DNA of 27,166 bases. It comes from a virus. The translations under genes were made by a program, and so were the position numbers. Shown in pieces: positions 13,920 to 22,150 of this stretch. The DNA lies in IMG/VR virus record IMGVR_UViG_3300047483_000831, positions 1 to 27,166 of that record; one strand, 5' to 3'. Positions within the stretch are counted from its first letter, which is position 1. Each line of letters opens with the position of its first letter. Under the pieces are notes generated by a model. That model was not told where the DNA came from, searched no databases, and saw nothing but the letters and a program-made list of their open reading frames with translations.

Positions 13920-15145
13920 TGTTTAATCAGATCGGTTTAAACCATTTCCATGACCGGCATCGAGTGCTCTGCGGTCTAGATGAGAATTATGCCAGCTGGG
14001 ATACTCAATTTCATACACAGCCACCCAGCTATGATGAAACTGATCTCAGCTATCCACCCACAATGCCACCCAGCAATCCCAACACCGTCTGGGCTGAAAC
14101 TGCCAGATTCGGCGACATCGATGAGGTAGCCGGCCAGCCCAGTAGTGTGGCCACCAACTTTAATGGTCGTGTTGTAGCATTTGCTAATCCCTATGCTAGC
14201 AATCCCGAAACCAATGAAGGTCGTTTTGCTATATATGAAACCACTGATTATCAGACCTACACACAGGTCTACTCCAGTGAAAGTAATACTTATTATGGTT
14301 ATTATTACTGGGGCGGTTATAACTGTGTGGCAGTCAGCGCTGATGGACTAACAGTCGCAGTAGGCAGCCCGGATTATAACAATCTAGGTCGTGTCTGGAT
14401 CATTCGTAAGATTGCTGGTGTCTGGCAACTGTGGAACACCAGTGATGGTTTAAGTACCACACAAGAGCATGGTTACAGTGTAGCACTCAGCTGGGATGGC
14501 ACACAGATGCTGATTGGCAGTACCGGCCAGGACAGCGGCGGCACTAACACAGGTCGTATTCGCATGTATACCCGCGGAGAATCCAGTTATGCTTATAATA
14601 ACTTTTTTGAAAGCGCTGATGCTCGAGTTAACGAAGATCGATTGGGTATTACACTCAGCACCACGGCCACCGGTGAGTGGACTGTGGCCGGTGAATCAGC
14701 CAGTAAAGAAGCCACACTGGCCAGATACAGTGCAGGATCATTCCCCACAAAATATACACTCAATGACAGTTATGCCAGTTATGCTCGTGTAGCCATCAGT
14801 GGCAATGGCAATCGTGTATATGTGGCCAGTGGTACCCAATTGGATATCTGGAATACTTCAGGCACTAAGATTGCCAATAATATCGCGACCTTACCCTATA
14901 ATGTAGAAGCCATCAGCACCAATTATGATGGCAGCCGTGTGATGCTGCATGATTATTATGCCACAAGAATTTATTCAGTGAACACTAGTAATGTTGCCAC
15001 AGCACTAGATACCACCGGTATTACAGCTGGGTATGCCGGTGTAGCCATGAGTGGTAATGGTCGCATGGCCTATAATGCTGTATATGGCAATGCTGGAGCA
15101 ATTGGATCAGCTACACAGCTGATTCGAGCACATAGATTAGAATAA
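13919..15145 (+). CDS. Beta-propeller adhesin, FG-GAP-like repeats
   Basis: The product is 408 aa. Its ATG overlaps the previous stop (TAATG). After about 75 residues of linker, repeated blades are visible: NCVAVSADGLTVAVGSPD, GYSVALSWDGTQMLIGST, YARVAISGNGNRVYVASG, YAGVAMSGNGRMAYNAVYG. Each has the form (V/A)A(V/I)S-x-(D/N)G-x3-(V/Y)(A/V), as in integrin-type or FG-GAP propellers. It has no signal peptide, so it is likely a virion component, such as a receptor-binding head mounted on the preceding fibre. A similar fold appears inside the 966-aa tail protein. It ends just before the terminase block. Confidence 0.75.
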   Translation: MFNQIGLNHFHDRHRVLCGLDENYASWDTQFHTQPPSYDETDLSYPPTMPPSNPNTVWAETARFGDIDEVAGQPSSVATNFNGRVVAFANPYASNPETNEGRFAIYETTDYQTYTQVYSSESNTYYGYYYWGGYNCVAVSADGLTVAVGSPDYNNLGRVWIIRKIAGVWQLWNTSDGLSTTQEHGYSVALSWDGTQMLIGSTGQDSGGTNTGRIRMYTRGESSYAYNNFFESADARVNEDRLGITLSTTATGEWTVAGESASKEATLARYSAGSFPTKYTLNDSYASYARVAISGNGNRVYVASGTQLDIWNTSGTKIANNIATLPYNVEAISTNYDGSRVMLHDYYATRIYSVNTSNVATALDTTGITAGYAGVAMSGNGRMAYNAVYGNAGAIGSATQLIRAHRLE

Positions 15146-15157
15146 GGAGGTCCACTG

Positions 15158-15574
15158 ATGGACGATAAATTTCAGGATGCAGGTGTGGTTCCGCCGTACA
15201 AGGACCAGGATCGGGAACCGCAGGCTGCTCGTCAGGGCCCTGGAGGTCAATTAATACTCAGTCAGGAACAACAGCAGATGTTGTTGCGCATGGCTGAAGT
15301 AGGTTGTAGTGTTCGAGAAATGTGTACCATACTAGGTGTGGTCAGAGATCGCGACACCCTGGTCAGACATTATGGTGAATTAATTGATTTTGGCCGTATG
15401 AACGGTAATCAGAGACTGCGCCGAGTACAGTTTGAAAAAGCCATTGAGGGAGATGTCAAGATGTTGATATTCCTAGGCAAACAACGACTAGGCCAGACCG
15501 AAGAGGGTCATGCCCGACAGGATGAACCCTTACCATGGAATTCAGGAGAAACCGATGCCGATCCGGAAAGTTAA
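15158..15574 (+). CDS. terS: Terminase small subunit
   Basis: The product is 138 aa behind a near-perfect Shine-Dalgarno (AAGGAGGT). The N-terminal 35 residues are disordered and charged. MAEVGCSVREMCTILGVVRD (about residues 46-65) is a helix-turn-helix of the kind that recognises packaging sites, and the helical section ending KMLIFLGKQRLGQTEE (about 109-124) is characteristic of phage small terminases. It would bind the genome at its packaging site and feed it to the large subunit, two genes downstream. Its end overlaps the next gene by 20 bases. Confidence 0.85.
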   Translation: MDDKFQDAGVVPPYKDQDREPQAARQGPGGQLILSQEQQQMLLRMAEVGCSVREMCTILGVVRDRDTLVRHYGELIDFGRMNGNQRLRRVQFEKAIEGDVKMLIFLGKQRLGQTEEGHARQDEPLPWNSGETDADPES

Positions 15575-15701
15575 AACTGGTTATCGCTGGGGACGGTCAG
15601 GAAAGACCTATCGGACTCGAGCTCAAGCACTCCGACAGGCCCGGGCTGCTTATGCCAGTGGCTATACTCGCAAGAGCCAGCGCAGGAGATCCAGCAAATG
15701 A
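15555..15701 (+). CDS. Small basic phage protein (GYRWG type)
   Basis: The product is 48 aa from the ATG at 15555, preferred over an earlier in-frame ATG at 15510 because AGGAGA precedes it at the right distance. The sequence KVKTGYRWGRSGKTYRTRAQALRQARAAYASGY (described here in two parts: GYRWGRSGKTYRTRAQ, then QARAAYASGY) is a pattern that recurs as a stand-alone small gene near phage head genes. About a third of residues are Arg or Lys. It may bind nucleic acid, but the function is unknown. Overlapping genes on both sides place it firmly in the packaging unit. Confidence 0.72.
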   Translation: MPIRKVKTGYRWGRSGKTYRTRAQALRQARAAYASGYTRKSQRRRSSK

Positions 15702-15958
15702 AACCCAGTGATCTTACACATCGTGATCTTCATGAAGACCTCATGAAGAATCGTCAGGATATCGAATTAATTCAGGAACATATCGCAATCATCAAGAACA
15801 ATCACCTTCATCATATAGAGCGGGATATGGATGCTGTCCATGAGAAGGTAGACCGTCTGGAAAACAAGATCGATCGAGTGGACAATCGAATCTGGGCAGT
15901 GATGTTTCTGATTATCGGCAGTATACTGGTACCAGTGGTCATAGGAATGTTCAATTGA
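15698..15958 (+). CDS. Coiled-coil protein with C-terminal membrane anchor (XhlA-like)
   Basis: The product is 86 aa and overlaps its neighbours at both ends (ATGA and TTGA). Residues about 15-62 form a heptad-rich coiled coil (EHIAIIKNNHLHHIERDMD, VHEKVDRLENKIDRVDNR), and residues about 65-85 a single membrane span (IWAVMFLIIGSILVPVVIG). This is the plan of XhlA/haemolysin-type lysis accessories and of some holin partners. Together with the 48-aa membrane protein at 9609 it is the best candidate for a lysis function. A location between the small and large terminase genes is unusual but known for cassette-like insertions. A spanin subunit is an alternative, though those anchor at the N-terminus. 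Confidence 0.72.
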   Translation: MKPSDLTHRDLHEDLMKNRQDIELIQEHIAIIKNNHLHHIERDMDAVHEKVDRLENKIDRVDNRIWAVMFLIIGSILVPVVIGMFN

Positions 15959-17196
15959 AACTCAGCAGTGCTCAACAACTGATTTGCGATGACCCGCATC
16001 GCTTTCGTGTGGTTATAGCCGGACGGCGATTTGGAAAAACCTATCTGAGTATCAATGAAATGGCTAAGTTTGCTCGTCACAGCCGCCGCAAGATAGTCTA
16101 TATTGCTCCGACCTATAGGCAGGCCAAACAGACTATCTGGAATGATCTCAAAGAACAACTCTATAGAGTCAATTGGATTCGTCGAGTCAATGAAAGCGAA
16201 CTAACCATCACTCTGGTAAATCTCAGCCAGATCATGGTCCGCAGTGCTGATAATTTCGATAGCTTGCGCGGCTTAGGCATAGACTTTGTGGTATTTGACG
16301 AGTTTGCCGATATCGATCAGAGAACCTGGACTGAAGTGGTTCGTGCTGCTCTCAGTGATCGTCAGGGACATGCCCTGTTTATCGGTACACCCAAAGGCAC
16401 CGGCAACTGGGCCAAAGATATCTATGATCAGGGCTATCTGCTAGATGACTGGAGGAGTTTTCAATTCACTACCTTGGATGGTGGTCGTGTGCCAGACAGT
16501 GAAATTGCCAGCGCCAGACTGGATCTAGATGAGCGCACATTCCGCCAGGAATACATGGCCACATTCGAAACCTATAGCCAGGCCATCTATTACAACTATG
16601 ATGTCAGCTGTCATATCACCACTGAGGCGCTGGAGCTCTCAGATCGGGAAGTATTACATGTGGGCATGGATTTTAACACCAATCCCATGAGTGCTGTGAT
16701 CTGCCAGCAACGACAGTCAGAATCTGGTCGACCCAGTCTAGCGGTCATCGATGAAATTGAAATCTATGGCTCCAACACACTGGAAATGGCCAATGAAATA
16801 AGAATTCGTTATCCACGAAATCCCATATGGGTATATCCTGATGCATCGGGTGGTAACAGCAATACCAAAGGATCTAGTGATCACAATATATTGAGACAGG
16901 CTGGCTTTACAGTCAGAACCAATCGCAGCAACCCACCGGTTCGTGATCGCATAGTAGCAGTCAACAGCGCACTCATGAGCGCCAGCGGCGAGGTTCGCCT
17001 CAGTATAAATAAGAAGTGCCGGAGACTCCAGGAATGTCTCACCAAGCAGACTTATAAAGGTGATACTCGTCAACCTGATAAAGATTCAGGATACGATCAC
17101 ATGAATGATGCCCTGGGTTATGTTGTCGCAGCAATTATGCCTGTGACTAGACCCGAGCCCGAACGGCGAGGCCCTGAATATTACGGAGCAGTTTAA
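15955..17196 (+). CDS. terL: Terminase large subunit
   Basis: The product is 413 aa and starts at TTG, which overlaps the previous stop (TTGA) and is the only start that includes the full ATPase domain. Walker A is AGRRFGKT (22-29), Walker B FVVFDEFAD (111-119, with D115-E116), and the coupling motif is FIGTPKG (142-148). The RNase H-like nuclease has acidic residues D239 (GMDFN), D296 (YPDASGG) and D381/D385 (DSGYDHMNDALGY). It packages and cuts genomic DNA at the portal. The length is slightly short for the family but complete in motifs. The next gene is the portal, with a TAATG overlap. Confidence 0.96.
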   Translation: MKLSSAQQLICDDPHRFRVVIAGRRFGKTYLSINEMAKFARHSRRKIVYIAPTYRQAKQTIWNDLKEQLYRVNWIRRVNESELTITLVNLSQIMVRSADNFDSLRGLGIDFVVFDEFADIDQRTWTEVVRAALSDRQGHALFIGTPKGTGNWAKDIYDQGYLLDDWRSFQFTTLDGGRVPDSEIASARLDLDERTFRQEYMATFETYSQAIYYNYDVSCHITTEALELSDREVLHVGMDFNTNPMSAVICQQRQSESGRPSLAVIDEIEIYGSNTLEMANEIRIRYPRNPIWVYPDASGGNSNTKGSSDHNILRQAGFTVRTNRSNPPVRDRIVAVNSALMSASGEVRLSINKKCRRLQECLTKQTYKGDTRQPDKDSGYDHMNDALGYVVAAIMPVTRPEPERRGPEYYGAV

Positions 17197-18572
17197 TGCT
17201 AACATTAGAACAATTAAGTCAAAGAAACCCCAGCTATCTGGCAAATAGTCAGAGATGGGATTTCTATTATCGCAGTTATATGGGAGGCCAATTATATCGT
17301 GATGGCCAGTTCCTGTTAAAATACTGGGGAGAAGATCAGGCACCCATAGATGTCTATCAGCGCCGACTGGATAATACACCCTTGGATAACCATGTCAAGA
17401 CCACTGTGGATGTCTATCGCAGTTTCTTGTTTAAGAATCCACCGGTTCGTGTACTGGGCAGCTGGGCAGACAATCCATTTGTCCAGGATTTCCTCAGTGA
17501 TGTAGATCTCGAAGGTCAGGGCATGGACAGTTTCCTGAAAACTGCTCTAGATATGGCACTGGTTCTGGGTAACATCTGGTTAATAGTAGATAAACCAGCA
17601 GTGGAATTGGCCAGCCAAGCAGAAGCACTGGCCCTGGGAATTCGTGGTTATGTCTGTGCTTATACTCCACAGATGGTCCTGGACTGGAATTACAGCCGCG
17701 GCATTACCGGTAGACCCGAATTAACACTACTCAAAGTCCTGGAGAGCTCCACTGCCAGTGAACATCAGATTCGTGTCTGGCGGCCTGATAGTGTAGAGCG
17801 ATACACCGTCACTGTCAGTGAAACCGGTGAATATGATGCAATCACTGATTATCAGAGCTATCCCAATGCCTTGGGCTATATACCAGCCGTAAACATGATG
17901 CCAGTGCGCAGCATGTATCCGGGTGTAGGCAACAGTGTAGTTGCTGATGTGGCTGATGTACAGCGCAGCATCTATAATAAGTTAAGTGAACTAGAACAAA
18001 ATATCAGACTCAGCAATCATCCCAGCTTAGTTAAAACTGCTGGTACACAGGCCGGCGCCGGTGCTGGAAGCATTATAACCATGCCCGAAGATCTGCCCGG
18101 AGATAAAAATCCCTTCCTGTTACAGCCCACAGGTGCCAGCATCCAGGGTATTATCGATAGTATCAATAAAGATGTAGAAGCTATTAATCGCATGACACAT
18201 CTCAGCGCAGTCCGTGCACACCTAGGCGCACCAGTCAGTGGAGTGGCATTACAAACTGAGCGCCAGTTATTGAATAGTATGTTATCTGATCTGGCTGACA
18301 CAGTAGAAGAAACAGAACTGGCTATCTGGAGGATCTGGAGCGACTGGCAAGACCAGCCACTGCCTGATGAATTTGCCGTGGAATATGTCAAAACATTCGA
18401 CATGCGCGATGAGCATAGTGATCTAGAACTATATCGTCGAGCACTGGAAATCACCACTGATCCTGAATTAACTCGTGTTATACAACAGGATATGGCCAAA
18501 TTGCTGGTCACTGATGTCAGTGATCTACAGCTGGTGTTAAACAGTATCCAAAGCCGGCTGGGCCAGCCATAA
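17196..18572 (+). CDS. Portal protein
   Basis: The product is 458 aa. Its ATG overlaps the terminase stop, with GGAG nearby. Long helices near the end (DVADVQRSIYNKLSELEQNIR, given in part: about residues 250-270) and the segment SAVRAHLGAPVSGVALQTER (about 340-360) are typical of the crown and stem of portals of this size. Position between large terminase and scaffold supports the call. It forms the dodecameric ring through which DNA enters and to which the connector at 20206 joins. There is no fused protease or head-morphogenesis domain. Confidence 0.88.
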   Translation: MLTLEQLSQRNPSYLANSQRWDFYYRSYMGGQLYRDGQFLLKYWGEDQAPIDVYQRRLDNTPLDNHVKTTVDVYRSFLFKNPPVRVLGSWADNPFVQDFLSDVDLEGQGMDSFLKTALDMALVLGNIWLIVDKPAVELASQAEALALGIRGYVCAYTPQMVLDWNYSRGITGRPELTLLKVLESSTASEHQIRVWRPDSVERYTVTVSETGEYDAITDYQSYPNALGYIPAVNMMPVRSMYPGVGNSVVADVADVQRSIYNKLSELEQNIRLSNHPSLVKTAGTQAGAGAGSIITMPEDLPGDKNPFLLQPTGASIQGIIDSINKDVEAINRMTHLSAVRAHLGAPVSGVALQTERQLLNSMLSDLADTVEETELAIWRIWSDWQDQPLPDEFAVEYVKTFDMRDEHSDLELYRRALEITTDPELTRVIQQDMAKLLVTDVSDLQLVLNSIQSRLGQP

Positions 18573-18582
18573 ATAAATGATG

Positions 18583-18617
18583 GACTGTCCAAGTACCGAG
18601 TACATCCCGGGACAGTC
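18583..18617. promoter_or_regulatory. Hairpin before the scaffold gene
   Basis: GACTGTCC (18583-18590) and GGACAGTC (18610-18617) form a perfect 8-bp stem; the 19-base loop contains a GTAC pair that could extend the structure. No T run follows. It lies between the portal stop and the scaffold ribosome site (GGAGA), so it may be an RNA processing or stabilising site at the 5' end of the scaffold-capsid message. Confidence 0.5.
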
Positions 18618-18637
18618 GAAATCGGAGAAATAGTCAC

Positions 18638-19315
18638 ATGGACTCTAACATGGTATCAGAGGTAGAAGTCAGCACTGGGGCTGATCAAGGAACCGTAACT
18701 GAAAATTCCCAGGTATCCAACGGCAAGACATTCACACAAGATGAACTTAATGCCATCGTTGCTCGTAGAATAGCAGCTGAACAAAAGAAGTTTGATGGAA
18801 TCGATATTCAAGAATATCGTGAACTAAAAAGTCTTAAAGAACGACAGGAAACTGATCGGCTGATGAAGCGCGAAGAATTCGACAAGATTTTAAAACAAAG
18901 TCGTGAAAGATTCGATAGCGAAGTCCAGACTTTAAGAACAGAACTTCAGAAGGTCAAGGTTGATGGAGCTCTACAGGCTGCAGCCAGCAAGGCTCGCGCC
19001 CTGAACCCTGATCATGTTGCGCAGTTGTTAAAAAATTCAGTCAGACTGGATGAATCTGGCGCAGTAGTAGTATTGAACTCGGACGGAGAAGTCCGGTATA
19101 ATCCTGATACTGCTGAACAGTTTTCAATTGATGATCTAGTAGCCGAGTTCGTAAATCAGAACCCCTATTTTAGATCAGCAGGCCCAGCCGGTACCGGATC
19201 TACTGGTAACACCACAACTCAATCGAAACAGAGTTTCGATATTGGTCAATTAGACCTAACTCGAGCTGATCATCGCGAACAATATCGTCGACTCAGACTC
19301 GAGGGCAAAATTTAA
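18638..19315 (+). CDS. Scaffolding protein
   Basis: The product is 225 aa, strongly charged and mostly helical. A coiled-coil centre (about residues 45-125: LKSLKERQETDRLMKREEF, then RERFDSEVQTLRTELQKVK) is followed by a glycine/serine/threonine-rich linker (about 185-200) and a C-terminal basic helix ending RLRLEGKI, the usual capsid-binding end of scaffolds. It sits directly before the capsid gene. It would shape the prohead and leave or be degraded; no protease gene is recognisable in the genome. The ATG follows GGAGA. Confidence 0.85.
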   Translation: MDSNMVSEVEVSTGADQGTVTENSQVSNGKTFTQDELNAIVARRIAAEQKKFDGIDIQEYRELKSLKERQETDRLMKREEFDKILKQSRERFDSEVQTLRTELQKVKVDGALQAAASKARALNPDHVAQLLKNSVRLDESGAVVVLNSDGEVRYNPDTAEQFSIDDLVAEFVNQNPYFRSAGPAGTGSTGNTTTQSKQSFDIGQLDLTRADHREQYRRLRLEGKI

Positions 19316-19331
19316 TTAAGGTGAATATAAA

Positions 19332-20156
19332 ATGGCTTTTAATACAGCTTATGATCTAGAGAGCTTGGTTGTTAACACCAAGGCTGCTACCGTTTATACC
19401 GCACAGGAATCTTCATTGTGGTTAAGCGGCATGCTTATCCCCATGGTTAACCTACCTGCTGGTAGCACCACTGCTCAAATCCCTGTTATGGGTTCAGTAA
19501 CTGCTGAAAAATTAACTTCAGCTGATCCTGATGCGCTGGATGATTTCAGTGCTCTTACTGTCACTGACACTAAGAAAACTATCGAAGCTAACATCTATGC
19601 TGCTCGTCATGTACTCCGTGACCTAGGCGGTATCGATCCAGCTGAAACTGGTCGTGTACTAGGCAATGCTATCAGCGCCAAATTTGATGCTGATGTTGTC
19701 TATGCTATGCGCGACTTCACTGCCAGTGCTGACACTGGTTCTTTAAACATTGACGACATTTTTGATGCTGTTGCTACTATCCGTGGTAACGGTGAAATGG
19801 GTCAATTGTACGGTGTTATCAGCCCTGCTGCTGCCGCTGAACTCATGAAGGCCATCGGCGCTCAGGCTTATGCCGGCGGTGATTTCCAGACTGAAGCACT
19901 TCGTAACGGTTTCCTAGGAACTGTTGCTGGTGTTCGTTTGTTCCAGTCAGCTTTTGTTAACAGTACTAACCTAGGTACTGGTGCTAAAGGCGCAATCTTC
20001 GGTGCTGATGCTATGCGCATTGCCATGTTCAAGAATGTTGACCTAGAAGTACAACGCCGTGCTGCTGCTGTTGGTAACGATATCGTTGCTAGCTTGCACG
20101 CTGGTGTTGGTGTCATTGATGCCAACCGTGGTGTTAAACTTATCGATGCCGCTTAA
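19332..20156 (+). CDS. Major capsid protein, HK97 fold
   Basis: The product is 274 aa, with AAGGTG upstream. The N-arm (about 1-45) is followed by IPVMGSVTAEKLTSADPDA (E-loop region) and the long spine helix region GRVLGNAISAKFDADVVYAM. The P-domain/A-domain strands end with AVGNDIVASLHAGVGVIDAN, typical of compact HK97-fold capsids of small marine siphophages and podophages. There is no N-terminal delta domain, consistent with the separate scaffold. Codons shift towards GCT, GGT, GTT and CGT compared with neighbours, as expected for the most highly made protein. A terminator follows at once. Confidence 0.92.
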   Translation: MAFNTAYDLESLVVNTKAATVYTAQESSLWLSGMLIPMVNLPAGSTTAQIPVMGSVTAEKLTSADPDALDDFSALTVTDTKKTIEANIYAARHVLRDLGGIDPAETGRVLGNAISAKFDADVVYAMRDFTASADTGSLNIDDIFDAVATIRGNGEMGQLYGVISPAAAAELMKAIGAQAYAGGDFQTEALRNGFLGTVAGVRLFQSAFVNSTNLGTGAKGAIFGADAMRIAMFKNVDLEVQRRAAAVGNDIVASLHAGVGVIDANRGVKLIDAA

Positions 20157-20171
20157 TTAAAGCAACATCCG

Positions 20172-20195
20172 GGGCGGAGCGATCCGCCCATTTTT
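20172..20195 (+). terminator. Terminator/attenuator after the capsid gene
   Basis: GGGCGGA (20172-20178) and TCCGCCC (20183-20189) form a perfect 7-bp stem with loop GCGA, followed by ATTTTT to 20195. The next gene's ribosome site (TTGGAGA) begins within the T run, so transcription must partly read through. It probably lowers expression of the connector and tail genes relative to capsid. Confidence 0.87.
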
Positions 20196-20205
20196 GGAGA
20201 AACTA

Positions 20206-20619
20206 ATGGCATTTGCTGATGACAACGATCTAGTCGAGTATGTACCCACAATATTCTCGCATGGTCCTACTACTTTCCAGTCAGAGTTAAATCAGGCTGA
20301 GCAGGACATCATTCGTCATATTCGTACTGAATGGTATAATCGTCGTTACAGTCGTGGTCTTTGGGATTCAGATCTTCTGGATGCCAGCCAGTGGTGTCGA
20401 GCCACTGTATATCGCGCTCTTAGTGCTTACATCTTACCTAGATTAAGCACCTGGAGGCCCGAAGGCGACAGTTTCAGAGAACAGATCAATTTCTATCAGG
20501 AGAGATATGCTGAAGAAATTGCTGCTGAATTCGCTGAAGGTGTTCGTTACGACTATAATGCTGATGAGGCCATCACAGATACTGAAGAATACGAAATAGC
20601 ACCGAGGTTATACCGATGA
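20206..20619 (+). CDS. Head-tail connector (head completion) protein
   Basis: The product is 137 aa from the ATG at 20206. An in-frame TTG at 20194 falls in the terminator tail and inside the GGAGA ribosome site, so it is not used. The helical core QAEQDIIRHIRTEWYNRRY (about 29-47), then WCRATVYRALSAYILPRL, and an acidic end match the plan of gp6/gp15-type connectors that bind under the portal. Gene order (capsid, this, tail terminator) supports it. It overlaps the next gene by four bases (ATGA). Confidence 0.75.
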   Translation: MAFADDNDLVEYVPTIFSHGPTTFQSELNQAEQDIIRHIRTEWYNRRYSRGLWDSDLLDASQWCRATVYRALSAYILPRLSTWRPEGDSFREQINFYQERYAEEIAAEFAEGVRYDYNADEAITDTEEYEIAPRLYR

Positions 20620-21038
20620 ACAACAGAGAACTTATTGCGGCTGATATTCAGGCTACACTGGAGGCTACCCGCCAATCCACGACTGCCACCGTGAGACTGG
20701 GACGAATTACTCGCGATCCCATAGTGATCGATGAATTAAGTCGCGAAAGTTTTCCCTGTGTGTTCGTAGAGAGTGCTAATGAACAGCGAGAAGATATCAG
20801 TATTGGCAGTCGCCAGGGAACCATCGAGTACCAGTTAAATCTACATGTACACGGTGATACCCGGGACAGTCAGAGAAACGGTCTGATCGAGCTGATCGAA
20901 CAGGCACTAAGTACTGATATCACTCGTGGTGGTGCGGCCTATGACACTCAATTGAGCTCGATCGAGATCATTGAGAGTGGTGAAGCCAAACCCTATGCTA
21001 GTATTAGGTTGACATTTGTGATCAGATATTGTTATTAA
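20616..21038 (+). CDS. Tail terminator (tail completion) protein
   Basis: The product is 140 aa. Alternating helix and strand segments (IAADIQATLEATRQ, then GTIEYQLNLHVHGDT, LIELIEQALSTD, and a closing YASIRLTFVIRY) match the gpU-like fold that ends the tail tube and joins it to the head. It lies between the connector and the tail tube gene, the usual place. The overlap with the previous gene indicates translational coupling. A connector role is the main alternative. Confidence 0.75.
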   Translation: MNNRELIAADIQATLEATRQSTTATVRLGRITRDPIVIDELSRESFPCVFVESANEQREDISIGSRQGTIEYQLNLHVHGDTRDSQRNGLIELIEQALSTDITRGGAAYDTQLSSIEIIESGEAKPYASIRLTFVIRYCY

Positions 21039-21050
21039 TTGATCTATTCA

Positions 21051-21074
21051 AGAATTCTGAGAATTCTATTTTTT
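21051..21074 (+). terminator. AT-rich hairpin before the tail tube gene
   Basis: AGAATTC (21051-21057) and GAATTCT (21061-21067) form a perfect 7-bp stem with loop TGA, followed by ATTTTTT (21068-21074). The tail-tube ribosome site AGGAG follows at 21075. It looks like a weak intrinsic terminator, or an RNA end protecting the tail-tube message. Confidence 0.65.
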
Positions 21075-21087
21075 AGGAGCAAGTAAA

Positions 21088-21486
21088 ATGACTTGTTATG
21101 CAGGAAAAGACGGTGTTGTCAAGGTTGGAGCAGCCGGTAGCGAAGTAGCACTGGGATCTGTTCGTAGTTTCAGTATTGATGAAACTGCTGAAACCCTAGA
21201 CTGCACTGTAATGGGCGATACATTTCGCGAATATAGTGTAAGTTACAAGGCCTGGGCCGGTACAGTAGATGTATTATGGAATCCCGATGATGCTGGACAG
21301 AATGGTGTTACAGTTGGTAGTTCTCTGAGCTTCCTATTGTATCCCGAAGGTGCTAGCACTGGTGATGTCGAGTACAGTGGTACTGGTATCGTTACTGGTA
21401 TTACTCGCACTGCCACATATGATGGTTTAGTCGAGCAATCAGTGACCTTCCAGGGATCTGGTACACTTACCAAAGACACAGTCTAA
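21088..21486 (+). CDS. Major tail tube protein
   Basis: The product is 132 aa behind AGGAG. The N-terminus (YAGKDGVVKVG) and the block SFSIDETAETLDCTVMGDTFR (about 29-49, written here as SFSIDETAETLDCTVMGD), followed by GTVDVLWNPDD and the final FQGSGTLT, are the signature of siphophage tube proteins in which an ETL-D-C/T loop packs between hexamers. Size and position before the gp10-like and chaperone genes agree. It is preceded by its own hairpin, so its message may be separately controlled. Confidence 0.87.
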   Translation: MTCYAGKDGVVKVGAAGSEVALGSVRSFSIDETAETLDCTVMGDTFREYSVSYKAWAGTVDVLWNPDDAGQNGVTVGSSLSFLLYPEGASTGDVEYSGTGIVTGITRTATYDGLVEQSVTFQGSGTLTKDTV

Positions 21487-21503
21487 TTAGAGAGGCCCGG
21501 TTC

Positions 21504-21803
21504 ATGGCACGATCATCCCGACAAGCAATGAGAGATTTGCTCAAGGAAGTTAACCAGGATCTGGGCCAATTCTTTGATTCACTAAATAATGAACTAGCAG
21601 CAGGAACTCCGGTAGCCAGCGGTCGCGCTCGTCGCGGTTGGCGAGTTACAGGAAACCCCCAGATTGGTTCCGGGGCCACAACTAGAGTTGTGATCCAGAA
21701 CCCAGTTCCCTATATTGCTGTACTAGATCAGGGCACAAGCCGTCAAGCACCTAATGGTATTGTCGAGCCTGCCGTCAAACGAACAACAAGGAGATACCCG
21801 TGA
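21504..21803 (+). CDS. HK97 gp10-like minor tail/neck protein
   Basis: The product is 99 aa. The sequence AAGTPVASGRARRGWRVTG (about 32-50) and the closing YIAVLDQGTSRQAPNGIVEP (about 69-88) are the two hallmarks of the HK97 gp10 family, in which a helix precedes a basic loop and a Gly-Thr-Ser end. These proteins act at the head-tail joint or in tail assembly. Here it follows, not precedes, the tail tube gene, a small order change from HK97. The stop overlaps the next GTG start by four bases. Confidence 0.82.
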   Translation: MARSSRQAMRDLLKEVNQDLGQFFDSLNNELAAGTPVASGRARRGWRVTGNPQIGSGATTRVVIQNPVPYIAVLDQGTSRQAPNGIVEPAVKRTTRRYP

Positions 21804-22150
21804 GCGATGTATTAAACAGAGCAAAAGCACATTTTCGCGAATTAATGGCACAGGGACTATGTGGTCCCATCGATGTACCCGAATGGGATGTTAAGATCTA
21901 CTATAAAGCAGTGACCAATTTCCACCAGGAAGCACAGATTGTAGAACTCACACAGCAGAATAAGACTGTGGAGGCACTGGTGATGACACTGATTCTTCGC
22001 GCACTAGATGATCAGGGCCGGCCTATTTTTAACAAAGCCGAAAAAGCCGAAATCATGCGCAGTGTAGATCCACAGATCATTCTGAGAATTATCAATCAGA
22101 TGAATGAGATCACTGATCGCGATAGTGTGGAGGCCGCTCTGGGAAACTAA
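21800..22150 (+). CDS. Tail assembly chaperone gpG-like (short form)
   Basis: The product is 116 aa, starts at GTG overlapping the previous stop, and has AGGAGAT upstream. It is helical and acidic, with the C-terminal EIMRSVDPQIILRIINQMNE typical of tape-measure chaperones. Its last three codons contain the slippery heptamer GGGAAAC (22141-22147), followed directly by TAA, so some ribosomes shift -1 and make the longer form. It coats the tape measure protein during tail assembly and recruits tube subunits through the extension. Confidence 0.85.
   Translation: MSDVLNRAKAHFRELMAQGLCGPIDVPEWDVKIYYKAVTNFHQEAQIVELTQQNKTVEALVMTLILRALDDQGRPIFNKAEKAEIMRSVDPQIILRIINQMNEITDRDSVEAALGN

Noticed and set aside
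21009-21040. TTGACA upstream of the tail tube gene as a promoter
   Set aside because: At 17 bases the downstream hexamer is TTATTA, only a partial match, and a terminator-like hairpin would lie just after the start.
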